Part shown: one piece after another, positions 1-9,834 of the stretch
Position numbering within the stretch: the first letter of the stretch is position 1
Layout of the letters: each line of letters begins with the position of its first letter
Origin: Multifurca ochricompacta
Lineage: Eukaryota; Basidiomycota; Agaricomycetes; Russulales; Russulaceae
DNA length: 64,000 nucleotides
Assembly (NCBI GenBank): GCA_022496185.1
Contig: WTXG01000115.1
Coordinates: 1-64,000 of the forward strand
Direction: 5' to 3'
Program-made: the position numbers and the translations under genes
Notes under the pieces: generated by a model
Seen by the model: the letters and a program-made list of their open reading frames with translations, nothing else
The model's database searches: none
Told to the model about the DNA's origin: nothing

Positions 1-143
1 ACAAGCAAACAAGTCACGGGACGGACGAAGGGCACGTGACGGATCCCACGATGGAGACGTGATCTGGTAGTGAAGCGCGGGCGGCAGGGAAGGGTCATCG
101 TTGGGTAAGAAGAAAAAGACTGGGAGTGACGGGGTTCGTAACA
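1..143 (-). mobile_element. LTR fragment Y (Gypsy, E3 type), cut by window edge
   Basis: On the minus strand this begins TGTTACGAACCCC and matches the first 143 bp of the E3 LTR (from 9239) almost base for base, so it is a young copy of the same family. The rest lies outside the window. It abuts the tail of element X at 144. Whether it is a 5', 3' or solo LTR cannot be told from here. Confidence 0.85.
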
Positions 144-454
144 CGCGCCATGCAGTTGAAGCGTGGGGCGTTGTTTTAGGTGCAACAAGAAAGGCACGTG
201 ATTGGCACGTGCACAGCTGAGCAACCTGATAAAAAGGCTCAGAGGGCTGAGGCCCCTCCCCAAAATCCCCTCAGAAAGATCGCGCTCCCCCTCCGGCAGT
301 GCGCAGCCGGGTTCTTCCAAGACGACGACTACGACGACGACGACGACCCCGACTCCGAGATCCCAGCAGGTTGCGGCCATAGTTCTGGCTGCCGCTGGAG
401 TGACCCCAACTTCACCCGTTCCGCCCGGTGGGCTTGTGCCTGCAGCGGGGGTGA
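144..454 (+). other. Probable 3' internal tail of retroelement X
   Basis: This stretch runs up to GGGGGTGA at 447-454, the purine-rich motif that precedes the 3' LTR in E1, E3 and E7. It is open over much of 202-454 and encodes a low-complexity Ser/Thr/Pro-rich peptide with a run of nine threonines from ACG/ACT repeats. I recognise no domain. It could be the end of X's last ORF or non-coding. The left side is cut by LTR Y. Confidence 0.4.
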
Positions 455-1173
455 TGTTACGACCTACCCAGCGTACCCGACAGACGGCAAGACGTGGGGG
501 ACACACAAGCAGTGACAGCAGCCGCGCGGGGTCCGCAAGGACATCGCCGGCTTAGTCATGATGTCCCACGCCGAAGTCCAGAAGACAGATTACGGCATGA
601 GGTACAGAAGCAGATCACGTGACCATAAGGTTTGATGCCTCGTGTACAGAAGGACCCTGAACCTTAGTTGACGTGAGAAGACGGTGGCGTTGGTTCTGAT
701 GGAAGGTTCCATAGTCACACGTCCAGAACCACAAGCGTCTAGATAAGCATGATAAGAACGAATGGACTAAGCTAGTACCAGCATGTATATATACCCTAGC
801 TAGTCTCGCTCAGATGGTTCCCCATCTTGAGCTCCTGTGACAATCAGTAGCCTTGTGGACCTTTAACTTCCTTCCTTGCGTCTCACCACCCGGACTCCTC
901 TCTTTGGTGCTTTGTCCTTCTGGGGCCTTGCACACTGATTGGCTTGTGACTGAGCGTAGCGTTGGACTTATTGTCTTCCGCATCGACCCAAGATCGTCCC
1001 GACCTTGTCTCTGTGACCTAGCCGCCCGCACTCGACCGCGTACACCCCTCTGAGCGTAACACCGAAGCTAGACAGTGCCCAGAGTCTAGCCTTATTGTGC
1101 TAGGCTCATGGCTGAGGTAATGGACCCGCGCCGACCCGTGCACGCCACACAGAACGCTCCGCTGAGCGTAACA
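455..1173 (+). mobile_element. LTR of retroelement X, inserted in the 5' LTR of E1
   Basis: It begins TGTTACGACC after a polypurine stretch and ends GCGTAACA at 1173, exactly where the E1 LTR resumes at TAATACCC. A TATA-like GTATATATACC lies near 784. An identical TGAGCGTAACA also ends at 1061, so the true end could be there, but the junction with E1 favours 1173. The sequence is unlike the E1-E5 LTRs, so X is another lineage. Confidence 0.55.
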
Positions 1174-1539
1174 TAATACCCTATCAGAAGCCAGGCTTTA
1201 CGCCCTCCGCTTTCGTATATTCGGGCCCACTTGACTCCGTATCTCTTATCAATAGATGCTCACCTCATTACGTATATAAGCCTGCTGTAGACTACACTGT
1301 AGCTTCAGACTCGACTTATTGAATACATCGGTGTTTGTCTTCCGGACTTCCCCTTGGAACCTTTGACTCGACTGTCTCAGTGCTTTTGGCACTTTCCGCT
1401 CAACATTGTCACTCGGGAACAGCCCCGTTGACTTTGACTCGACCACTCGAACTCCAAGAGGTCTTATTGATCTCTTATCTGAACACACGTACAACGCTGT
1501 CGCACAAGTCGTGCAGAACGTCTCACACCGGACGTAACA
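1174..1539 (+). repeat. E1 5' LTR, 5'-truncated
   Basis: It matches the last two-thirds of the E1 3' LTR at 22985-23352. It keeps TATATAAG at 1273-1280 and ends CGGACGTAACA. The missing first part is replaced by the end of LTR X. Confidence 0.9.
1307..1317 (+). promoter_or_regulatory. Putative self-primer segment near RNA 5' end, E1
   Basis: AGACTCGACTT lies 34 nt after the start of the TATA box at 1273, about where transcription should begin. Its reverse complement AAGTCGAGTCT is at 1542-1552, two bases after the LTR, where a primer-binding site belongs. The 11-nt match equals the primer length known for the Tf1 self-priming element. The function here is inferred. Confidence 0.65.
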
Positions 1540-1541
1540 TC

Positions 1542-1552
1542 AAGTCGAGTCT
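1542..1552 (+). other. Primer-binding site, self-complementary type (E1)
   Basis: AAGTCGAGTCT starts 2 nt after the 5' LTR and is the exact reverse complement of 1307-1317. I see no match to a tRNA 3' end. Confidence 0.65.
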
Positions 1553-1558
1553 CTCACA

Positions 1559-3069
1559 GTGGCTTCCAGCCGCAGTCAGACCCTCTTCCGGGAAGAACTC
1601 ATCGAACACAGAGACGAGAATAATCTTTCACAGCAAGTACTTGGCTCTGCCGCCTGGAAAGACTTTGAAACCGAGTTTGGATACTACGTCTATCACGACG
1701 GACGATACCAACTGGTAGAATACGATGATGAGAAAAGAGTTTGGTATTGTATCCGATACTCGGACAGTCGAAACTCTTGGGTCACGACCAGACCTGCCCC
1801 ACCCAAATTTGGACTAGGCCCGTGGAGAGAAAACCCTCCGGCCATTGTCACGGACTCCGAACCAGAGGAGTACATAGAAGAACAAAGCGAAGAAGCACTG
1901 GTATTAGCATTGTCTACAGCCCCAGTTGCACCCGAAGTTGTCATGTTCAGAGCCCCTGCTTTGACAACTCCCCAGATCTCTATACAATCCACCAACACCG
2001 TCACCCCATTTTACCAAAATATGTCTACCATTGCCGCCCAACTTCCAGACCCTGTCCCACCACCAGTGGCAGCAGCACTGCCAAACATTCCTCCCCTGTC
2101 CGGACGATTATCAGGAGTGCTCCCCCAGACATTCACCGGGGACCGCTCACAGAGCAAAAAATTCATGCTGGAGTTCACGACCTTTAAGAACTTCAACCAT
2201 GACGTCCCACAGATTGTCAATCCATTTCAACGAGCCAATCTGTTCCTTTCCCTGATTCGGGGGGATGCGGTTGACGACTGGACCATGGAACAGCTGGAAT
2301 GGCTGAATGAACAAGTTGAGAGTGGATGTCGTACCACTAGTGAAGGTCTTTGGGAGACCATCGCTGAAAGGTTTAAAGATGCCTTCACGGATGGGCAGGC
2401 CAAGCAGAAGGCAGCCCGAGAACTAAAGTCCCTTAGAATGGAAAAGGGAGAGTTGGACGCTTATGTCGCCAAGTTCAGAAGTCTCGCAAATAGGGTGGGC
2501 TATGATACGGATGAAGAGGCCACGTTGGACCTCTTTTCCCAAGGGTTGCCAAATCCTTTGGTCAAAAACATAATCCAATTTCACCATCCCCATGACTGGG
2601 ATAGCTGGGTCAACGCCGCCCGACGACAACAGCAGGATTACCTCGACTTCCAAACACGCTTTGGAGTTGATACAAAGAAGGGAAAGACGCGAGACCAATG
2701 GAAAACGGCTTTCGGAGTGAAGCCTGCCCAGCATGCCCAGAGGGATCCAAACGCTATGGACACCTCTGCAGACCACGCCCGAGCTTGGGCAGTGCTCACA
2801 GAAGATGAACGGCAGACACTGATGAAGGAAGGACGGTGCTTCCGCTGTAGAGCACTGGGACACATGTCCCGGGATTGTCCCAAGAAGGGAGTACGTGTTG
2901 CGGCAGCAACCACCACAGCCGAAGCCCCTGTTCATAATAACCCCCCCGCTGTGGACAAACGATCAAAAGAGGAAAAGCTCAGGATATATGGGCTAATATG
3001 ATGAAGGAAAGTGAAGAAGTGCGCGCCATCTTAGTGGAAAAGGCGTTTGCAAAGAAGGATTTTTGTTAG
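1559..3069 (+). pseudogene. gag: E1 gag (capsid/nucleocapsid), frameshifted near its end
   Basis: Gag packages element RNA into virus-like particles. The first 480 codons are open from a GTG at 1559 that sits where E2 has ATG; no in-frame ATG occurs until the stretch after the acidic region, so GTG may be the start. After an N-terminal folded segment come an acidic linker and a proline-rich linker. Then follows the retrotransposon Gag core (around TFTGDRSQSKKFMLEF), and a CCHC knuckle of form CX2CX4HX4C (C..C....H....C near codon 430). A one-base deletion near 2972 ends the ORF at 3001; the tail reads on in another frame to about 3069, where the family's TTTTT gag/pol junction lies. Confidence 0.85.
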
Positions 3070-6000
3070 GCTCAAACCCATCGGCCTGGGCACGAGCACT
3101 CCATGTCACCTCTGTGTATGCTAGTCGATTCAAGTCATTAAAAATACCAGTTCATTTTGAAACTACACAGAGGATGGCCGACTGAGATATATTAGTGGAC
3201 TCTGGAGCCACAGATAATTTCATTCACCCATGACTTATTAAAATGATGGGCCTGGGAAGGCTGGCACTTCCCCAGGAAAAGAATATCTGGAACATTGATG
3301 GAACGGCCAACCGTGCCGGCAAGATCACCCACTACACGGATCTAAAAGTCCAGGTTGGGGAAATAACAAGGACCATTCGTTTCCTGATTACCGACCTAGG
3401 AGACGAAGATCTTATCTTGGGTTATCCATGGCTTGCAGCCTTCGAACCAAAAATAAACTGGGCTGACGCGACGATGGACAAGGACTCATATCCAACAATC
3501 ATTACATCGATAGGCTATGATTATGCAGTCCGACATCCGGTAGTGAGGGCTGCATACAGAGGAGGATCCCAGCTACTGCTATGTCACCAAAGCATCGGAG
3601 CTAGCCCAGAAAGCAGTACAAGGACAGAACGAGAAGACCTACCACATGTAGTACCAGATGTTTACCAGCGACACTGGAAGGTATTCTCCGAAGAAGAGTC
3701 ACATTGCTTTCCCCTGGAGTGGCCATGGGATCATGCCATCGACCTTCTCCCCGATACCCTGGCCGCAATAGATTGTAAAATCTATCCACTGTCCCAGTCT
3801 GAACAAACTGCACTCACGGAGTTCCTGGAAGAACATCTGACCAAAGGATACATTCGCCCATCCAAGTCACAGTATCCCTCGCCCTTCTTCTTCATCAAAA
3901 AGAAGGACGGCAAGCTGCGACCTGTCCAGGACTACCAAAGATCAATGCATACACTGTGAAGAATGCCTATCCCCTACCACTGATTTCTGAACTCATTGAC
4001 ACCATGAGAGATAAATCCCTCTTCTCCAAAATGGATGTGCAATGGGGTTATAATAATGTCAGGATCAAGGAGGGCGACCAATGTAAAGCGGCTTTCAAGA
4101 TGAATCAAGGGTTGTTTGAGCCGAATGTAATGTTCTTTGGCCTTACGAATTCACCAGCAACGTTTCAGTCCATGATGAACCACATATTCCGCAACCTTAT
4201 TCTTACTGGTGAAGTTGTGGTCTATATGGATGATATCCTGGTAGCCACCTCTGACGACCTAAGCCATCACCGAGAACAAGTACACCAGGTGCTAGACATA
4301 CTACATGAACACAACCTCTACCTCAAACCAGCCAAATGCTCCTTCGAACAAAGAAGTGTCGAATACCTGGGAGTCATTCTAGAGGGAGGACGAGTGCACA
4401 TGGATCCCATCAAAGTGCAAGGGATTCAAGAATGGCCAGTACCGACCTGCGTCAAAGATGTCCGATCATTCATCGGATTCTGTAACTTCTACCGACACTT
4501 CGTCAAAGGGTTTTCAGGTGTGGCACGACCACTGAATGATCTCTTAAAGAAGGATGTACCATGGCGTTGGGAGCCACACAGCAATGAGCATTTGAGCAGA
4601 TTAGAGATATCATCGGCTCAGAACCAGTACTCATTCAACCCGACTTAAGTCGCCCCTTTGAGCTGGAAGTGGATGCCTCTCACTTCGCGAACGGAGCAGT
4701 ACTATACCAAAGAGATGCCACGCAGACACTTCATCCAGTGGCATATTACTCAGAAACCTTCTCGCCGGCAGAGCGAAATTATGATATCTGGGATAGAGAG
4801 CTTCTAGCCATTGTCAAAGCATTGCGACACTGGCGGCCTTACCTGGCAGGAACCCCCCATAAAACTGTTATTCACACTGATCATTCCAATTTGCTGTACT
4901 GGAAGGAACCCCATAAAATCAGCCGATGCGTAGCGCGAGAGGTTCTGGAACTTGAAGAGTATAACTTCACCTTGAAACACATTGCAGGAAGTCAAAATGC
5001 GAGAGCAGATGCGTTGTCACGAAGGCCGGACATGCATACCGGAGAGGATGACAATAACGACGTCACTGTTCTTCCTGAGGAAGTGTTTGCGAAGACCGCC
5101 GTCATCAGCCTCCACGATATGGACCTGTGGGCACAAGTTTCACAGAACATGAACCAGGAAGTATGTCGCTCATGGGCTGATGCGCACAATTTGAAAGAAA
5201 TAAACGGCCTGTGGTGGAAAGACGGAGATCGGCTCGTTGTCACTGGTGGCGACAACATTAAGAGGGGGGTGATCCATTTTCACCACAACCTCCCCTCTGC
5301 TGGCCACCCTGGTATCGCCAACACCTATGCCCTTGCCAAGTGCGACTACTGGTGGCCCAACATGAAAAAGGATGTTGAAAATTATGTGCAAGGATGTGCA
5401 GCATGTCAAGCAAACAAAGTAAATACACACCCAAGAACCCCGCCAATGTATCCCATTACCCCCATATTGTCAACCCCTTTCCAAACCATCGCAATGGACT
5501 TCATCGTCAAACTACCCGAATCACTGGGCTTTGACACCATTCTCACAATCACTGACCATGACTGCTCCAAAGCAGCCCTGTTCATACCTTGTAACGAGAC
5601 GATCACAGTGGAAGGAGTGGCAAGACTATACCTGGATCATGTATATCGCCACTATGGTCTCCCCAAAAAGATTATATCCGACAGAGATACCCAGTTCACA
5701 TCCACATTTGCCAAAGCCCTGTGTCAAACATTGGGCATCGCACAGAACATCTCTACAGCTTACCATCCGCAGACAGACGGACAATCTGAACGGACAAACC
5801 AATGGTTGGAGCAGTATCTTCGGTTCTGGTGTAACGAACGACAAAATGACTGGGCAGAGTGGCTATCGACTGCAGAATTTGCACACAACTCATGGCCTAA
5901 CGGGACGACAAAAGCTACCCCCTTCTCCCTTATCATGGGCTGGACCCCATGCACCACATGGACAGATAAGCCCACGAATGTCCCCTCAGTAACCCAACGA

Positions 6001-6537
6001 ATACACCAATGGGAAGATTTACAGCAATCGGCCAATGAAAATCTGGCAAAAGCACAGCAAGCCCTAGTCGCGCAGCCAAGCACGTTCACACCTTATCAGC
6101 CCAATGACTGGGTCTGGCTCGAGGGAAGAAACATTCACACGTCACACCCCTCAGCCAAACTAGCGCCCCGACGTCACGGCCCCTTCCAGATAACAAGGAA
6201 GCTGTCAGATGTGTCATATGAACTGCGATTGCCGCCCAAATGGAAGATTCATCCTGTCTTCCATGCCAAGCTTCTGACGCCATACAAGGAGACGTCCCTT
6301 CATGGGGAAAACTTCCCAAGACCCCCACCTGACCTTATCGATGGAGAAGCGGAATGGGAAGTGGAGCGCATTCTAGACTCAATGAGAAAAGGCCGAGGGC
6401 GCAAGATGCATTACCTAGTCAAGTGGAAGGGATTCCCAGACTCTGACAGTTCGTGGGAGCCAGCCGGAAATATCTTCGCCCCAGCCCTTATCTCGGAGTT
6501 CCATGCCCGACATCCAGACACACCCAGAAATGATTAA
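3068..6537 (+). pseudogene. pol: E1 pol: protease, RT, RNase H, integrase, chromodomain
   Basis: The aspartic protease motif DSGATDNFI is at about 3198-3224, after a TGA at 3183-3185 where E3 has arginine. A second TGA follows where E3 has SPRM. RT carries the catalytic YMDD within [11 protein letters not shown] near 4220. RNase H begins ELEVDASHF near 4660. Integrase has an HHCC zinc domain (HPGIANTY ... CAACQANK) and a DDE core with MDFIVKLP, SDRDTQFTS and a Glu in the HPQTDGQSERTN segment. A C-terminal chromodomain (EWEVERIL ... YLVKWKGF ... SWEP) should steer integration to methylated-histone chromatin. Frameshifts near 3945 and 4570 break the frame; 4669-6537 is open. Confidence 0.9.
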
Positions 6538-6575
6538 AAGGAACCACCTTCGACCCCAATCGAATTCCCCAGTAC

Positions 6576-7802
6576 ATGCTCCCCCAGCAACATCCTACTA
6601 CTATCCAATCAATCATGTCCTTCATCACTGCCAACACTGCTGTCGACGCCTTCACTGCCACCACTGTAGTTATCAAGAACTTCCCCTCCGCCCATCCCTC
6701 TACACGCCCCTCTTCACCCATTGACTACAAAGCCGCCGAAGCCCGAGTTAAGAATCAGTCCCCAAACCCAAATGACGACTTTGACCATAGTGAAGAGCCA
6801 CACCCAAATGACCTATTGGGTATGGAGTTGGACGATGAGGTACCAGAATTCCCGTTCATCGCTAATAATCCCAACTCTTCGATGTATTTCCCTCTCGAAA
6901 TCACCATGGCCGATGGAACGACAGCCATTGCCAAGTACATCTTTTATACAAATGGAGGGATGGATGTCGCAGGTTGTATGAAAAAGGGTGGCCCAGTCTA
7001 CGGGGCCCCAGTCTATCTGGAAGAAAGGTATACAGGACGGCTGCACCACACGATGACCGACGAGCAGCTGGGACATCTAGCTGCAGAAGACTCCCGTGCC
7101 TTTGCGATCAACGAGGTGTTGAGCGACATGTGTCTTCCACGTCTCAAAGCCAAGGTAATGAGACTGCGGAAGACTCTGACGCTGCGTACGATGCTCAACA
7201 AGCAATATAAGGAGCACGCAAAGATGATGACTCGACTGACTAGTAGGATGTTCCAGGTCGAACAAGAGTTAGTGGAGATTCGGAAGAGGTTAGAGATTGG
7301 AGATGTGTACCAAACCATCGCTGAAAGGTACACCGACACGTATGCCCGACCCCTCCCTCCACGATCATTAGGGGCCGCCCCGCAATTACTGCCAAACCGA
7401 TTCGAAATGCCGCAGATGCACAAGAACCCCCGAGGTGAGACATGCTGGCAATGCGATAGCAAATATCATATCAGCTGGAATTGCCCGCTCAATTGCAAGT
7501 GGTGTCGACACTGCCGAAGCAACTTACATTGGAGCCACTTCTGCATCTTCCGCCGCATAGGCGTCGCCCCGACGATCGTTAACCCATCAGGATGGTGCGG
7601 CAAATGTCTGCGTCATAATGTGGGACACCGCGAGCTTGATTGCCCAGTCTACGACACGTGCCGGCAATGCGGACGACGAGGTCCATATGGCTTCTTGCAC
7701 ACACACCAATGTGCAGCCGATGAAACCTACACCACCGAAGATCAGAACTTGGCGGATGATTATGTGGACTTGGTACAGGATGATGACGGTGCGCATTTCT
7801 AG
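6576..7802 (+). CDS. E1 ORF3: zinc-knuckle protein of unknown function
   Basis: This is an intact 408-codon ORF 38 nt after the pol stop and just before the 3' LTR. It has a disordered Pro/Ser/Thr-rich start, then an acidic linker, then a conserved globular stretch (FPLEITMADGT ... YTNGGMDVAGCM ... YGAPVYLEERYTG). A helical, probably coiled-coil stretch follows (about residues 185-245), and then a Cys/His cluster from residue 290. The cluster has two CX2CX4HX4C knuckles (CWQC..., CRHC...), one CX2CX6HX4C (CGKC...), one CX2C with a distal H.C, and an acidic tail. There is no signal peptide or membrane segment, so it is not envelope-like. Homologues lie in E2, E3 and E7. The knuckles suggest RNA or DNA binding; I do not recognise the family. 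Confidence 0.8.
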   Translation: MLPQQHPTTIQSIMSFITANTAVDAFTATTVVIKNFPSAHPSTRPSSPIDYKAAEARVKNQSPNPNDDFDHSEEPHPNDLLGMELDDEVPEFPFIANNPNSSMYFPLEITMADGTTAIAKYIFYTNGGMDVAGCMKKGGPVYGAPVYLEERYTGRLHHTMTDEQLGHLAAEDSRAFAINEVLSDMCLPRLKAKVMRLRKTLTLRTMLNKQYKEHAKMMTRLTSRMFQVEQELVEIRKRLEIGDVYQTIAERYTDTYARPLPPRSLGAAPQLLPNRFEMPQMHKNPRGETCWQCDSKYHISWNCPLNCKWCRHCRSNLHWSHFCIFRRIGVAPTIVNPSGWCGKCLRHNVGHRELDCPVYDTCRQCGRRGPYGFLHTHQCAADETYTTEDQNLADDYVDLVQDDDGAHF

Positions 7803-7833
7803 CTGGGTCAGCTTGAACCAGAAGGGAGGGTGA

Positions 7834-7903
7834 TGTTACGACTAGGGCCTAGTACCCCACTTTTCTTCACTCTCCCTGCCGTGGACCCTTCCCTTCCACC
7901 TAC
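7834..7903 (+). repeat. E1 3' LTR, first piece (broken by E2)
   Basis: It starts TGTTACGACT after the polypurine GGGAGGGTGA and stops at CCTAC, which is repeated at 22830-22834 beyond E2. The LTR resumes at 22835. Confidence 0.9.
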
Positions 7904-8480
7904 TGTTACGTCCAGTGCGGGACGTTCCACACGACTTGTGTGACAGCGTGATACAGGGATTCGGATAAGAAACCAATAAGGTCTCTTGGAGTGAAGTGTA
8001 ACGAGTCAAAGTCAAAGAGGCTGTACTCTAAGACAATGGTGAGTGGGAAGTGCCAGAAGCACTTGAGACAGACAGATGCTTTCAAGAGAGCAAGTCCAGA
8101 AGACTAGCACTGATGTATTCAATAAGTCAAGTCTAAGGTCTACTTGGGTAGCTATAGCGGACTTATATACGTAAGGCAGTGGGCGTCTACGAGATAAGGA
8201 TAAGGAGTCAAGTGGGCCTGAATATCTGAAAGTGGAGGGCGTAAAGCCTGGCTTCTACTGATAGGGGATTAAGTAAATGTCCAATCGTATGATAAGGAGA
8301 TAAGCGATAAGTGAAGAAACAAGTAGGTAAATATGAACAAGCAAACAAGTCACAGGGATGGACGAAGGGCATGTGACGGATCCCACGATGGAGACGTGAT
8401 CTGGTAGTGAAGCGTGGGCGGCAGGGAGGGGTTATTGTTGGGCAAGAAAAAGAATGTGGGAAGCGATGGGGTTTGTAACA
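7904..8480 (-). repeat. E2 3' LTR
   Basis: 577 bp. Read on the minus strand it runs TGTTACAAACCCC ... GGACGTAACA. It is followed on its internal side by the E2 polypurine tract (minus strand AGAGGGGGTGA). Confidence 0.93.
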
Positions 8481-8511
8481 TCACCCCCTCTTCTGGTTCT
8501 AGCAGTCCCGG

Positions 8512-9238
8512 CTAGAAACGACTTGTACCGTCATCATCTTGAACCAACTCCAGGTAGTCGTCAGCTACATTACAGTCATCCATGCTGTATGACTCCAACT
8601 CCTGCGGGCATGCGTGGGTACGGAGGAATCCATATGGGCCACGCTGACCACACACGCGGCACAAGTCGTAGACAGGGCAGTCGATCTCTTTATGCCCAGC
8701 GTTGTGACGAAGACACTTGCCGCACCATCCCGACGGGTTGGTGATCGTCGGGGCCACTCCTACTCGTCGGAAGATGCAGTGTCGGCTCCAATGGAGATTG
8801 CTACGGCAGTGGCGACACCATTTGCGATTGAGCGGACAGTTCCAACTGATGTGGTACCTGCTGTCGCAACGCCAGCAAGTCTCTCCACGGGGGTTTTCAT
8901 GTAGGCGTGGCATCTCGAGTCGACTCGGCAGCAGTGTCGGGGCCGCGCCCAAGGTTCGAGGGGGGAGGGGTCGTGCATAAGTGTCGGCGTACCTTTCAGC
9001 GATCGTTTGATACACGTCTCCTTTTTCCAACCTCTTCCTGATCTCAACAATCTCTTGTTCCAACTGGAACATCCCATTCGTCAGCCTGGCCATCATCTTC
9101 GCATGCTCTTTGTATTGCTGGTTCAGTGTCCTTCACAATGTGATGTTCTTCCTCAACCTCATGACTTCTGCCTTCAGGTGCAGGAGCCTCATATCGTTCA
9201 TCACTTCATCAATCGCAAAGGCACGGCAATTCTCCGCG
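8512..9238 (-). pseudogene. E2 ORF3, C-terminal part
   Basis: This encodes the coiled-coil and zinc-knuckle half of the E2 third ORF; 8512-9096 is open (194 codons). It carries the same Cys/His cluster as E1 ORF3 and the conserved acidic end (ELVQDDDG). Upstream at about 9130 is an in-frame TGA at the same codon as the TGA in E3 ORF3. The E3 insertion at 9239 separates it from its N-terminal part at 16705-17215. Confidence 0.88.
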
Positions 9239-9815
9239 TGTTACGAACCCCGTCACTCCCAGTCTTTTTCTTCTTACCCAACGATGACCCTTCCCTGCCG
9301 CCCGCGCTTCACTACCAGATCACGTCTCCATCGTGGGATCCGTCACGTGCCCTTCGTCCGTCCCCGTGACTTGTTTGCTTGTTCATGTTTACCTACTTGT
9401 TTCTTCGCTTATCGCTTATCTCCTTATCATACGATCAGACATTTACTTAATCCCCTATCAGTAGAAGCCAGGCTTTACGCCCTCCGCTTTCAGATATTTG
9501 GGCCCACTTGACTCCATATCCTTATCTCGTAGACGCCCACTGCCTTACGTATATAAGTCCGCTATAGCTACCCAGTAGACCTTAGACTCGACTTATTGAA
9601 TACATCGGTGCTTGTCTTCTGGACTTCCTTTTGAAAGCCTTGACTCGATCGTCTCGGTACTTCCGGTACCTTCTGCTCAACAGAGTCTTAGAGTGCAGCC
9701 TCTTTGACTCTGACTCTTCCCGTCTAAACTCCAAGGGATCTTATTGGTCCCTTACCTGACTACGAACGAACGCTGTCACACAAGTCGTGTGGAACGTCCT
9801 GCACCGGACGTAACA
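9239..9815 (+). repeat. E3 5' LTR
   Basis: It begins TGTTACGAACCCC and ends GGACGTAACA. TATATAAG at 9550-9557 should drive transcription, and AGACTCGACTT at 9584-9594 marks the likely RNA start region. Confidence 0.95.
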
Positions 9816-9817
9816 TC

Positions 9818-9828
9818 AAGTCGAGTCT
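9818..9828 (+). other. Primer-binding site, self-complementary type (E3)
   Basis: AAGTCGAGTCT starts 2 nt after the LTR end and is the exact reverse complement of 9584-9594. The match stops at 11 nt on both sides. Confidence 0.7.
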
Positions 9829-9834
9829 CTCATC

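Noticed and set aside
202..555. A separate host gene with a poly-threonine tract
   Set aside because: It runs across the internal/LTR junction of element X at 455 and has no domain; more likely retroelement tail.
2423..2935. A 170-codon minus-strand ORF
   Set aside because: Shadow of E1 gag; similar shadow ORFs recur at the same place in E3 and E2.
6576..7802. ORF3 as a retroviral envelope gene
   Set aside because: The position fits, but there is no signal peptide, no membrane helix and no glycoprotein pattern; it is rich in zinc knuckles instead.
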